Below, one piece after another: positions 43,759-51,918 of a DNA stretch of 64,000 bases (within the stretch, counting starts at the first letter, position 1; each line of letters opens with the position of its first letter). The position numbers were made by a program, and so were the translations under genes. The stretch is taken from assembly GCA_022452035.1 (NCBI GenBank), contig JAKURV010000002.1, forward strand, positions 92,315-156,314. Direction: 5' to 3'. Origin of the DNA: Acidimicrobiales bacterium. GTDB taxonomy: Bacteria; Actinomycetota; Acidimicrobiia; Acidimicrobiales; MedAcidi-G1. Under the pieces are notes generated by a model. It had not been told where the DNA came from, ran no database searches, and saw only the letters and a list, made by a program, of their open reading frames with translations.

Positions 43759-45306
43759 TCATGAGACCAGGTCGGGGAGTTCGGCGTCGCGGCGGGCCAC
43801 GAACTCGTCGAGCTCGGCACGGACGTCGTCGTCCAGGGCCGGCTCCTCGTACTCCTCGAGGAGCTGGCGGCACTTCGCGGTGGCCCGGTCCTCGGCGCTG
43901 AGGGCGCCGTCGGCCAGCCACTGCTCGTAGTTGTCACTGTTCATCATCTCGGGCATCGAGAAGGCAGTCTGGAAGTTGGCCAGGGTATGGGCGGTGCCCA
44001 GGTGGTGTCCGCCGGGTGGGACCTCGCGCATGGTGTCCAGCACCTCGTTGAGGTCGTCGAACGACACGCCGCTGCCCAGTCGGTACATCATCTCCAGCTG
44101 TTCGCTGTCCAGGACCCACTTGGCGTAGGACTGGCACATGGCGCTCTCCAAGTAGCCGGTGGTGGACAGCACGAAGTTGGTGCCGGCCATGAGCACGCCG
44201 TACATGTTGCGGGCCGCCTCATAGCCGGCCTGGGCGTCAACCATCTTGGAGCTAGAGCAGGATCCGCTGCATCGCGACGGCAGCCCATAGTGGCGGGCCA
44301 TCTGAGCGGTGAGCAGGTTCATGTGGCAGACCTCCGGCGTGCCGGCCTGCGGGGCGCCGGTCTTCATAGAGACCGTGGACACCCACTGGCCGTAAAGGGC
44401 GGGGGCACCAGCCCGGACCAGTTGCGAGAACGCCACGCCGGTCAGGGCCTCGATGTTGACCTGGATGACGGCGCCCACCGTCGAGGCCGGTGTGGAGGCA
44501 CCGCCCAGCACGAAGGGACTGAACAGGGTGGCCTGGTTGGCCGCCGCGAACACCCGGACGCTGTCCAGCATGGTCTTGTCCCAGACGAGGGGAGTGTTGC
44601 CGTTGGCCAGGCAGGTCATGACCGTGGTGTCGCGCACGACGTCCTGGCCGAAGACGATCCCCGCCATGTGCAGGCTGTCCTCGGCCCGCTCCTTTGACGT
44701 CACGGCCCCCATGAACGGCTTGGACGAGTAGGTCAGCAGGTTCTGGGTCATGTAGAGGTGTCGCTTGGGGACCGGGACGTCCATCGGCTCGCAGACCACG
44801 CCGCCCGACATGTGCAGGGCCGGCGACAGGTGGTTGAGCTTGGTGAAATTCTTGAAATCCTCCAGGGTCCCTGGGCGCCGGGTGCCGTCCAGACCCAGGA
44901 CGTACGGGGCGCCGTAGGACGGCGTAAAGATGGTCTTTCCGTTACCTACCGTCACTGTGTGGGTCGGGTCCCGGGCCACCATGGTGTACGAAGAGGGGGC
45001 GGTGCCGACGAGGGCCATCAGATGCTCGCGGTCGAGGCGCACCCGGGCGCCGTCCACGGCAGCTCCGGCGTCTCGCCACAAGGCGAGGGCGTCGTCACAG
45101 CGGAACTCCACTCCGACCTCCTCCACGACGTCCATCGAAGCGTCGTGTATGACCTGCACCTGGTCGTCGGATAGCAGGTTTACCCATGGGATTCGGCGTT
45201 CCAGCTCAGGAAGCCAGGAGCGGGTCCTGGTGCGGCGCTTAGCGGCTCGGGCGTCACGTCCCCGCCGGACGCGACCCAGTTCAGGTTCGACTGAGGTATC
45301 GGTCAT
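43759..45306 (-). CDS. MttB-family (COG5598) methyltransferase, non-pyrrolysine
   Basis: The protein is 515 aa from ATG 45306. It has the MttB barrel (FTPSYGAPYVLGLDGTRRPGTLEDFKNFTKL, about 120-150; SGGVVCEPMDVP) and no in-frame TAG, so no pyrrolysine. Characterised non-Pyl relatives such as MtgB (glycine betaine) and MtpB (proline betaine) move a methyl group from a quaternary amine to a corrinoid protein; none is encoded here. In an actinobacterium with Rieske oxygenases it may be a corrinoid-dependent demethylase with partners elsewhere. It is the first gene of the leftward MttB-DapA-ALDH-DAO-SDR-SDR operon. Confidence 0.82.
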   Translation of the reverse strand: MTDTSVEPELGRVRRGRDARAAKRRTRTRSWLPELERRIPWVNLLSDDQVQVIHDASMDVVEEVGVEFRCDDALALWRDAGAAVDGARVRLDREHLMALVGTAPSSYTMVARDPTHTVTVGNGKTIFTPSYGAPYVLGLDGTRRPGTLEDFKNFTKLNHLSPALHMSGGVVCEPMDVPVPKRHLYMTQNLLTYSSKPFMGAVTSKERAEDSLHMAGIVFGQDVVRDTTVMTCLANGNTPLVWDKTMLDSVRVFAAANQATLFSPFVLGGASTPASTVGAVIQVNIEALTGVAFSQLVRAGAPALYGQWVSTVSMKTGAPQAGTPEVCHMNLLTAQMARHYGLPSRCSGSCSSSKMVDAQAGYEAARNMYGVLMAGTNFVLSTTGYLESAMCQSYAKWVLDSEQLEMMYRLGSGVSFDDLNEVLDTMREVPPGGHHLGTAHTLANFQTAFSMPEMMNSDNYEQWLADGALSAEDRATAKCRQLLEEYEEPALDDDVRAELDEFVARRDAELPDLVS

Positions 45307-45331
45307 CGGGGCTCCGGGGCGCGTCTCACCG

Positions 45332-45344
45332 GGGGATGCTCCCC
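45332..45344. promoter_or_regulatory. Small dyad in the mttB/CaiB divergent region
   Basis: GGGGA and TCCCC flank TGC in the 105-nt divergent gap. It may be an operator or a chance hairpin; no other copy was found. Confidence 0.25.
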
Positions 45345-45411
45345 ATGATCGGACCCAAATGCAAGGCCGGCGTGGATTGTCGGGGGTGGCGACCGCTGCG
45401 AGACTCCGCCC

Positions 45412-46620
45412 GTGTCCGACGCTCCTACTTCCGATCCGATCCGTGCTGGGCGCGGAGCTCTCGGCCACCTGCGGGTTGCGGACTTCAGTCGGGTTCTGGC
45501 CGGTCCCATGGCGACAATGGTGCTGGCCGACCTGGGGGCGGACGTGGTCAAGGTCGAACAGCCTGGCGTGGGCGACGAGACGCGCACCTGGGGCCCGCCG
45601 TGGTGGGGGGACGGCGAGGAGGCGGCCAGTACCTACTACCTGGGCCTGAACCGCAACAAACGCAGCATCGCCCTGGACCTACGGGACCCCGACGACCTGG
45701 ACGTAGCCAGCCGCATCGCCCTAGGGGCCGACGTGGTGGTCGACAACTTCCGGGTTGGGACGATGGCCCGGTTCGGCCTCGACCGGGACTCGTTGGCCGA
45801 GCGGAGGCCGGACCTCATCACGTGTTCGGTAACCGGCTTCGGCAGCACAGGGAAGGGTGCCGAATTGGCCGGATACGACTTCCTCGTACAGGCCATGAGC
45901 GGCGTGATGGCCATAACCGGTCGGGCTGAGGGCGAGCCGACAAAGGTTGGGTCGGCCGTGGTCGACAAGCTCACCGGGCTCTACGCGGCGATTGCCATCC
46001 TGGCCGCCGTGGAGGAGCGTCGGGTCAGTGGCCTCGGCCAGCATGTCGAAGTGTCACTGATGGGCTCGGCCCTGGCCGGGCTACTGAACGTGGGTTCGAG
46101 CCATGTGGTGGCTGGCACCGACCCGGTTCGGCAGGGCAACCGCCACCCGTCCATCGTCCCGTATCAGCCCTATCGCACGGCCGACGGGGTGCTGGCCGTC
46201 GCGGCGGCCAGCCCGTCGCTGTGGGAGAAGCTCTGTACGGCGCTGGACCGGGAGGTCTGGCTGACTGACGAGCGGTTCGCCAACAACGAGGCTCGTATGG
46301 TTCATGCTGACGAGCTGGAAGCCGAGATTGAGGGTGCCTTGGCCGAGAGGTCGACGGCCGAGTGGCTGGAGTGCCTGCGGGCCGCTGGCATTCCGGCTGG
46401 CCCCATCAACACGGTCCGCGGGGCATTTCGGGACGCCGCCGAGCTGGGCTTGGACCCGGTCGACGAATTAGATGATGGGGGAACGACGGGTGGTCGGCCG
46501 GGGCCGTTCCGTTCGGTTCGGTCGCCTATCCGGATGTCGGCCACCCCGCCGACGGTTCGCCGTCGACCACCGAACAACGATGAGCATGGCCGGGAGGTGC
46601 GCTCCGAAGTGGAGGACTGA
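45412..46620 (+). CDS. CaiB/BaiF-family (class III) CoA-transferase
   Basis: The protein is 402 aa from GTG 45412, close to family length. Motifs are VLAGPMATMVLADLGADVVKVEQP (about 25-50), the aspartate region that forms the mixed anhydride (near residue 180, SAVVDKLTGLYAA) and GLNRNKRSIALDLRDP. It transfers CoA to a carboxylic acid, perhaps a betaine-like acid such as carnitine or its analogues, since CaiB itself is a carnitine CoA-transferase. It is divergent from mttB and convergent with the alkylsulfatase gene. Confidence 0.85.
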   Translation: MSDAPTSDPIRAGRGALGHLRVADFSRVLAGPMATMVLADLGADVVKVEQPGVGDETRTWGPPWWGDGEEAASTYYLGLNRNKRSIALDLRDPDDLDVASRIALGADVVVDNFRVGTMARFGLDRDSLAERRPDLITCSVTGFGSTGKGAELAGYDFLVQAMSGVMAITGRAEGEPTKVGSAVVDKLTGLYAAIAILAAVEERRVSGLGQHVEVSLMGSALAGLLNVGSSHVVAGTDPVRQGNRHPSIVPYQPYRTADGVLAVAAASPSLWEKLCTALDREVWLTDERFANNEARMVHADELEAEIEGALAERSTAEWLECLRAAGIPAGPINTVRGAFRDAAELGLDPVDELDDGGTTGGRPGPFRSVRSPIRMSATPPTVRRRPPNNDEHGREVRSEVED

Positions 46621-46625
46621 CCGTG

Positions 46626-46641
46626 CCGGCCGCTCAGCCGG
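46626..46641. terminator. Hairpin between convergent CaiB and alkylsulfatase genes
   Basis: CCGGC and GCCGG flank CGCTCA in the 26-nt gap between the two stops. It is a short stem without a T-tract. Confidence 0.35.
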
Positions 46642-46646
46642 TCGGA

Positions 46647-48569
46647 TTAGGGCTCGATGATGTTATAGAAGCGCGGGAACGGCGTTACGCAAGCGAACAG
46701 GGATCGGAGGCCATTCACGTTGCCCTCGGCAACCAGCGAACCGTCGTCCAGCAAGGCGTCAATAGTGGCGCCCTCAGCGATCATGCGCTCGATGGCCGCC
46801 CGGTCGCCTCGGACCATCACGTCGGGCGTGGGGTAGGTCCGGTTGGGGACGGAGTGCATAGTCCCGTTTGAAAGCTCGATCCGCACCGCGGTGTCCTGGT
46901 CGGTGATGTGCCAGTTCACGGCCAGTGGGCCGACGGCCACGGCGGCCGGTCCGTCCAGTGAGGCGGCGATGAGATCGAAGGCCTGTTGGAGGTCCATGCC
47001 GGTGACCAGCTCGGGGCGGGGCCGGCTCGTCGACTCAAGGGTCAGCGAGCCGTTGCGCAGTTCCTGGGCCCCGGTTAGGTAGATGTCACGCCACGGTCCG
47101 CTTTCGGCCCGGTAGGCCAGTTGTTCGAAGGCGTCGGCCTGTAATAGGCGGGCTTCTTCACAACTCGGGTCGGCGAACACGGCATGCCGGAGGACTTCAG
47201 CCACCCAACGGTGGTCGCCGGCCTCGTAGGAGACCCGGGCTTGTTCCAGTAGATGGTCCATGCCCCCCATGAAGTCCACGTAGCGATTTCCGGCCTCCAC
47301 CGGCTCGTACGGCTCGAGGCTGGAGGGGTGGCCGTCGTAGAAGCCGAGGTAGCGCTGGTAGACCGCCCGGACGTTGTGGCTGACCGTGCCGTAGTAGCCG
47401 TGGCACAGATAGTCATCCCATAGGCCGGGCGGAAGGTCGATAGCCGCCGAGATTTCGTTCGGGGTGTGCCCCAGGTTGATGAGCCGCATCGCTTGATCGT
47501 GTAGCCACCGGTAGAGATCACGTTGGCGGGTCAGGTAGCCCCGGACCGCCTCACCACCCCAGTGGGGCCATCCATGACTGGCGAACACCACGTCGGACAC
47601 CTCACCCCAACGGTCTAGGGCCTCATCGATGTAGCGGCTCCACATGAGGGCATCGCGAACGAGGGCTCCTCGCAGGGTAAGCACGTTGTGCATGGTGCCG
47701 GTGCAGTTCTCGGCCATGCACAGGGCCCGGTGTTCGGGAAAATAGAAGTGCATCTCGGCTGGCGCCTCGGTCTCCGGAGTGAGTTGGAACTCCACCCGGA
47801 TGCCATCCAGCACCAGTTCCTGGCCGGTTTCGGTGATCTCGATGGTCGGCGGGACCAGCGCCGAGGATCCGGTGGGCACGCCCTTTCCCAGCCCCTGGTC
47901 GACGTGTCCCTGTTCGTCCCAGGGGAGGAGCATCCCAAACTGGTACATGGCCCGTCGGCCCATGGCTGGCCCGGCCAACAAGTTCTCGGCCACTGCCTCT
48001 CGGAGGAACCCTTCCGGGGCCACGATCGGAACCTCGCCGGCGTCGATGCGCTCCTGTTCCACCATGCCGAGAATCCCACCGAAGTGGTCGACGTGGGAGT
48101 GGGTGTAGATCACAGCGGTCACTGGACGAGACCCAAGGTGCTCAGTAACGAGCTCGAAAGCTGCCCGGGCCGTCTCGGTGGTGGTCAGCGGGTCGATTAC
48201 CACCCACCCCTCATTGCCTCGGATGAAAGTTGCGGTCGAGGTGTCGAAGCCTCGTACCTGGTAAAAGCCGTCGATCACCTCATAGAGGCCGTGTTGGGCG
48301 TTGAAGCCGGCCTGGCGCCAAAGCGACGGGTTGACGGTGTCGGGGCATGGCCCTTGGACGAAGTCCGACTTCGAGAGGTCCCAGGAGATAGGCAGCCACG
48401 GGTTCGGGTGGATCTTCTCGATGACCGGCTCGGTCCTGGTGGCGATGAAGCCCTGAGCCACATCGGCTGCGTCGGTGCCGTCGTCGGGCGGCAAGGAGGC
48501 GCCGAAGGCCTCGAGGTCGGCTCGCACGAAGGACGTAGCGGGCTTCTTGGCCCGTAGGTCATCGGTCAT
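46647..48569 (-). CDS. SdsA-type alkylsulfatase (metallo-beta-lactamase fold)
   Basis: The protein is 640 aa, matching SdsA1/BDS1. The zinc motif is THSHVDHFGG with His157, His159, Asp161 and His162; other ligands lie in MAENCTGTMHN and SHGWPHWGG. The C-terminal SCP2-like domain (about 515-640, FACVTPFPRFYNIIEP at the end) is present. These enzymes hydrolyse primary alkyl sulfates to alcohol and sulfate. No signal peptide is visible, so it is probably cytoplasmic. GAGGAGG lies before ATG 48569. The acyl-CoA dehydrogenase upstream is probably co-transcribed. Confidence 0.9.
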   Translation of the reverse strand: MTDDLRAKKPATSFVRADLEAFGASLPPDDGTDAADVAQGFIATRTEPVIEKIHPNPWLPISWDLSKSDFVQGPCPDTVNPSLWRQAGFNAQHGLYEVIDGFYQVRGFDTSTATFIRGNEGWVVIDPLTTTETARAAFELVTEHLGSRPVTAVIYTHSHVDHFGGILGMVEQERIDAGEVPIVAPEGFLREAVAENLLAGPAMGRRAMYQFGMLLPWDEQGHVDQGLGKGVPTGSSALVPPTIEITETGQELVLDGIRVEFQLTPETEAPAEMHFYFPEHRALCMAENCTGTMHNVLTLRGALVRDALMWSRYIDEALDRWGEVSDVVFASHGWPHWGGEAVRGYLTRQRDLYRWLHDQAMRLINLGHTPNEISAAIDLPPGLWDDYLCHGYYGTVSHNVRAVYQRYLGFYDGHPSSLEPYEPVEAGNRYVDFMGGMDHLLEQARVSYEAGDHRWVAEVLRHAVFADPSCEEARLLQADAFEQLAYRAESGPWRDIYLTGAQELRNGSLTLESTSRPRPELVTGMDLQQAFDLIAASLDGPAAVAVGPLAVNWHITDQDTAVRIELSNGTMHSVPNRTYPTPDVMVRGDRAAIERMIAEGATIDALLDDGSLVAEGNVNGLRSLFACVTPFPRFYNIIEP

Positions 48570-48604
48570 GGGACCTCCTCGGAGATCGGGGCCGTCGGAG
48601 TCGG

Positions 48605-49927
48605 TCAGGGGCTGGAGAAGACGGGACCGGTGTGGCCCAGCATGGGCACCGGCCCGGGGCCGTCCTGGTAGCGGTTTAACTCGAAGCGGCCGACGACGAA
48701 GTGATGGACCTCGTCGGGGCCGTCGGCTAGCCGGAGGGTGCGTTGCTGGGTGTACATCCGAGACAGAGGGGTCCACTGGGAGACCCCAGTGGCTCCATGC
48801 ACCTGGATGGCCTCGTCGATGATCCGGCAGACCCGCTCGGGCACCATGGCCTTCACGGCGCTGATCCACACCCGGGCCTCAGCGTTACCCATGGTGTCCA
48901 TGGCCCTAGCGGCTCGCAGGACCATCAGCCTCATGGCCTCGATCTCGATTCGGGCCCGGGAGACCACCTCCATGTTCTTGCCCAGGTGGGCGATGGTCTT
49001 CCCGAAGGCCTCGCGGTGCAGGCCCCGCCGGCACATGAGCTCGATGGCCCGCTCGGCGGCCCCGATTGAGCGCATGCAGTGGTGTATGCGTCCCGGCCCG
49101 AGTCGCATCTGGGAGATTTCGAAGCCCCGACCCTCGCCGAGCAGGATGTTCGACGCCGGGACCCGGGCGTCGTCGAAGGTGATGTGCATGTGACCGTGGG
49201 GAGCGTCGTCGTCGCCGAACACATGCATCGGGTGGTCGATGGTGACCCCCGGGTTGTCGATAGGGACGAGGATCTGCGACTGCCGGCGGTGTGGGGGACC
49301 GTCGGGGCTGGTCTGCACCATGGTGATCATTACCTTGCACCGGGGGTCGCCGGCACCCGAGATGTAGTACTTGGTCCCGTTAATCACCCACTCCTCGCCG
49401 TCCAGGACGGCCCGGCAGGCAATGTTCTTGGCGTCCGAGGAAGCCAAGTCGGGTTCGGTCATGGCGTAGGCCGACCGGATCTCGCCGTTCAGGAGGGGCT
49501 CTAGCCACTGCTCCTTCTGCTCCGGGGTGCCGACCCGCTCCAAGACCTCCATATTCCCGGTGTCGGGGGCCGAGCAGTTAAGACTTTCCGAAGCCAGGGG
49601 GTTCTTCCCCAGTTCAGCAGCGATGTAGGCATAGTCCAGGTTGGACAGGCCCTCGCCGGTCTCGGCGTCGGGAAGGAAGAAGTTCCACAGGCCGGCCCGT
49701 CGGGCCTCGGCCTTGAGCTCCGCCAGGATGTCCAGCTGCCCCGGGTGGTATCCCCAGTGGTCGGTGCGCTCGGCCCCGAGCCGGTGGAACTCGAGAGTGA
49801 CCGGCTCCACCTCGTCGGCGATAAACGACCGGACCTGGTCGTAGAGAGGCCGGGCCCCATCGGACATGGTCAGGTCCAGCGATGGGTCGCTCGGGTCATC
49901 GATGTGCAGGCCGGGGCCAGTGACCAT
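48605..49927 (-). CDS. Acyl-CoA dehydrogenase (ACAD11-like)
   Basis: The protein is 440 aa from ATG 49927, with GGAGGA upstream. Motifs: YAMTEPDLASSDAKNI (acyl-CoA dehydrogenase signature 1), NGTKYYISGAGDPRCKVMITM, and GAERAIELMCRR...QVHGATGVSQWTPLSRMYTQQRTLRLADGPDEVH, the FAD-binding C-terminal domain. It oxidises acyl-CoA to enoyl-CoA via ETF. With the alkylsulfatase it could take the alcohol-derived acyl chain to beta-oxidation. It is divergent from the phosphonate oxygenase pair. Confidence 0.88.
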   Translation of the reverse strand: MVTGPGLHIDDPSDPSLDLTMSDGARPLYDQVRSFIADEVEPVTLEFHRLGAERTDHWGYHPGQLDILAELKAEARRAGLWNFFLPDAETGEGLSNLDYAYIAAELGKNPLASESLNCSAPDTGNMEVLERVGTPEQKEQWLEPLLNGEIRSAYAMTEPDLASSDAKNIACRAVLDGEEWVINGTKYYISGAGDPRCKVMITMVQTSPDGPPHRRQSQILVPIDNPGVTIDHPMHVFGDDDAPHGHMHITFDDARVPASNILLGEGRGFEISQMRLGPGRIHHCMRSIGAAERAIELMCRRGLHREAFGKTIAHLGKNMEVVSRARIEIEAMRLMVLRAARAMDTMGNAEARVWISAVKAMVPERVCRIIDEAIQVHGATGVSQWTPLSRMYTQQRTLRLADGPDEVHHFVVGRFELNRYQDGPGPVPMLGHTGPVFSSP

Positions 49928-50008
49928 GAGTTGGATCCTCCGAGGATTGGTCGGGGGCGAACCTAGGCGGTCTGGTAGATGGTCTCCCCAGCGGGCATGA
50001 TGCGCGCC

Positions 50009-50542
50009 ATGGGAGTAGCTGACGAGGTATTGGGGCTGTTCGCCACCCAGGGTTCCAATAGCTACACCGAGCAGGTGACCATGGAGGAGCACGCCTGTCA
50101 GGCAGCGACGCTGGCCCGGGCTGAAGGGGCATCCGACGCCCGGGTGCTGGCCGCCTTGCTCCACGACATCGGCCACTTCCTGGATGAGCCCGACTCCGAG
50201 TTCGGGGTAACCGACCACGGTACGTCGGGTGGGGTGTGGCTGGCCGAGCGGTTCGTGGAGGAGGTCAGCGAACCTGTTCGGCTCCACGTGGCCGCCAAGC
50301 GGTACCGGTGCTTCGTCGACCCCGGCTACCAGTCTCGGCTCAGCTCGGCTTCGGTGGGAACGCTTCGCCTCCAGGGAGGCCCGATGTCGACCGACGAAGC
50401 GGAGGCCTTCGAGGCCGAGCCGCACGCCGACGGGGCCCTGGCCGTCCGGTCTTGGGACGATGGGGGAAAAGTTGACGGTCTAGACGTTCCCCCGTTGGCC
50501 GCGTGGCAGACGCTGCTGGAGGACCCGAGGTTCCACCGGTGA
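50009..50542 (+). CDS. tmpB: HD-domain mixed-valent diiron oxygenase, TmpB/PhnZ type
   Basis: The protein is 177 aa from ATG 50009. All six residues expected of a PhnZ-type diiron site can be placed: His28, His52, Asp53, His70, His93 and Asp150, in EEHACQ, LLHDIGHFL, TDHGTSGG, LHVAAKRY and SWDDGGKVDGLDVP. PhnZ/TmpB oxidatively cleave the C-P bond of 1-hydroxy-2-amino(-trimethylammonio)ethylphosphonate, giving glycine or glycine betaine plus phosphate. The partner downstream is BBOX-like, as in TmpA, not PhyH-like as in PhnY, which favours the trimethylated substrate. The two genes overlap by 4 nt. No phosphonate transporter is adjacent. Confidence 0.85.
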   Translation: MGVADEVLGLFATQGSNSYTEQVTMEEHACQAATLARAEGASDARVLAALLHDIGHFLDEPDSEFGVTDHGTSGGVWLAERFVEEVSEPVRLHVAAKRYRCFVDPGYQSRLSSASVGTLRLQGGPMSTDEAEAFEAEPHADGALAVRSWDDGGKVDGLDVPPLAAWQTLLEDPRFHR

Positions 50543-51645
50543 GCGGCCTTTCAGTCACCTCGGTGTTGCCCGACGAGGTGACGGTGGAGTTGTCCGGGGG
50601 TCCGGCCCGGTTTCACGCCATCTGGCTGCGGGACAACGCGCGGGACGATGCCTCGCGTCACACCGGCAACGACCAGCGCCTATTCGACGTGACCGAATTG
50701 CCCGACCACGTGGTGGTCCGGGCCGCTGAGGTGGTGGACGGCCAGCTGCGGGTGGAGTTCGAACCGGATGGGGCGATCAGCACCTATGGCGCGGCGTGGC
50801 TGGAGGCCCACCGCTACGACGGACCGATCGATATCTCGCCATCGGTGGCTGTTCCCTGGTCGGCCGATGGGTTCGTCGTGCACCGCCTGTCGTGGAGGGA
50901 CCGCGGAGACATGACGGTCCGTGTCGAGGCCGACGGAGCCTTGATGCGCGACGGCCTGGTCGTGGTGCACGGCCTGGCCACCGGCCAAGACCCTGGAGTC
51001 GGCATCAGGGACGTGGCCGGCCTGTGGGGTCCGATCCGGCCGACCAACTACGGCGAGGTCTTCCACGTGCGGGCCCAGGCCGACCCGGTGAACCTGGCTT
51101 TCACGCCACGTGCCCTAAACGTGCATACCGACAACCCGTACCGCCGTCCGGTTCCCGGCTACCAGCTGCTGCACTGCCTGGTAGCCAGCGGGAGCGGTGG
51201 GGTGACCGTCCTGGTCGACGGATTCCGGGCCGCCGAGGTGCTGCGTCACGAGGATCCAGAGGCGTTCGCCGTGTTGGCTGGCCGACGAGTGCCCTTCCGG
51301 TGGGCGGGGGATGGATTCGATCTGCGGAATCGGTCGGCGCTAGTCGAGGTGGACGATCAGGGCGAGGTACGAGCCGTGCGGTACAACAACCGGTCAGCGG
51401 CTCCCTTCGACCTGCCTTACGACGAAATGGCCGGGTTCTACGAGACCTACCGCACCTTCGCCCGGATACTGCACCGACCAGAACTCGAGTTGCGGTTCAC
51501 CCTGACCCCCGGCGAGTGCTTGGTGTTTGACAACGAACGGATCCTGCACGGCCGGGACGGCGAGGCCGATCCGGACCGGTATCTCCAGGGCTGCTACCTG
51601 GACCGAGACTGGGTCCACGGGAGGGTTACCCCACTCCCCGACTGA
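50539..51645 (+). CDS. tmpA: Fe(II)/2-oxoglutarate hydroxylase, TmpA/gamma-butyrobetaine hydroxylase-like
   Basis: The protein is 368 aa from GTG 50539, which overlaps the tmpB stop. The N-terminal DUF971-like domain has WLRDNARDDASRHTGNDQR where BBOX1 has a Cys-rich zinc site; here the Cys are absent. The catalytic domain has His196 and Asp198 (NVHTDNPY), His337 (ILHGRD) and a following arginine for 2-oxoglutarate. TmpA hydroxylates 2-(trimethylammonio)ethylphosphonate at C1, making the substrate for TmpB. A gamma-butyrobetaine or trimethyllysine hydroxylase would look similar alone; the coupling to a PhnZ/TmpB-type gene is the deciding evidence. Confidence 0.83.
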   Translation: MSGLSVTSVLPDEVTVELSGGPARFHAIWLRDNARDDASRHTGNDQRLFDVTELPDHVVVRAAEVVDGQLRVEFEPDGAISTYGAAWLEAHRYDGPIDISPSVAVPWSADGFVVHRLSWRDRGDMTVRVEADGALMRDGLVVVHGLATGQDPGVGIRDVAGLWGPIRPTNYGEVFHVRAQADPVNLAFTPRALNVHTDNPYRRPVPGYQLLHCLVASGSGGVTVLVDGFRAAEVLRHEDPEAFAVLAGRRVPFRWAGDGFDLRNRSALVEVDDQGEVRAVRYNNRSAAPFDLPYDEMAGFYETYRTFARILHRPELELRFTLTPGECLVFDNERILHGRDGEADPDRYLQGCYLDRDWVHGRVTPLPD

Positions 51646-51666
51646 CCAATCATCTTCTAATAACCT

Positions 51667-51692
51667 GTGTAACACGGAAACTGTGATACACA
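51667..51692 (+). promoter_or_regulatory. VapBC operator/promoter palindromes
   Basis: GTGTAACAC (51667-51675, perfect dyad) and TGTGATACACA (51682-51692, imperfect) lie just before the antitoxin start. Two close dyads are usual for antitoxin-toxin autoregulation. Confidence 0.5.
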
Positions 51693-51699
51693 TAAACAC

Positions 51700-51918
51700 G
51701 TGGCAAACCTGACCCTGGCCATCGACGACGACCTTCTCCACCGAGCCCGGGTGCGGGCCGCCGAACAGGGCACCTCAGTCAACGCGGTGGTCCGAGATCT
51801 GTTGGTCGCATATTCGGCCGCCGACCGGGTGGAAGCGGCGCGCCGCCGCCTGGTGGCCCTCTCCGTCTCATCGGCCGCCGGGTCCGGGGGGCGACCGATT
51901 GTTCCCAACGGCCCGTGA
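51700..51918 (+). CDS. vapB: VapB-type antitoxin
   Basis: The protein is 72 aa from GTG 51700. A ribbon-helix-helix segment ANLTLAIDDDLLHRARVRAAEQGTSVNAVVRDLLVAYS (about 2-39) binds operator DNA; the basic, flexible C-terminus would cover the toxin. It overlaps the PIN gene by 4 nt. The promoter dyads before it support autoregulation. Confidence 0.85.
   Translation: MANLTLAIDDDLLHRARVRAAEQGTSVNAVVRDLLVAYSAADRVEAARRRLVALSVSSAAGSGGRPIVPNGP

Noticed and set aside
43759..45306. Pyrrolysine-containing MttB
   Set aside because: The full-length reading frame contains no in-frame TAG.
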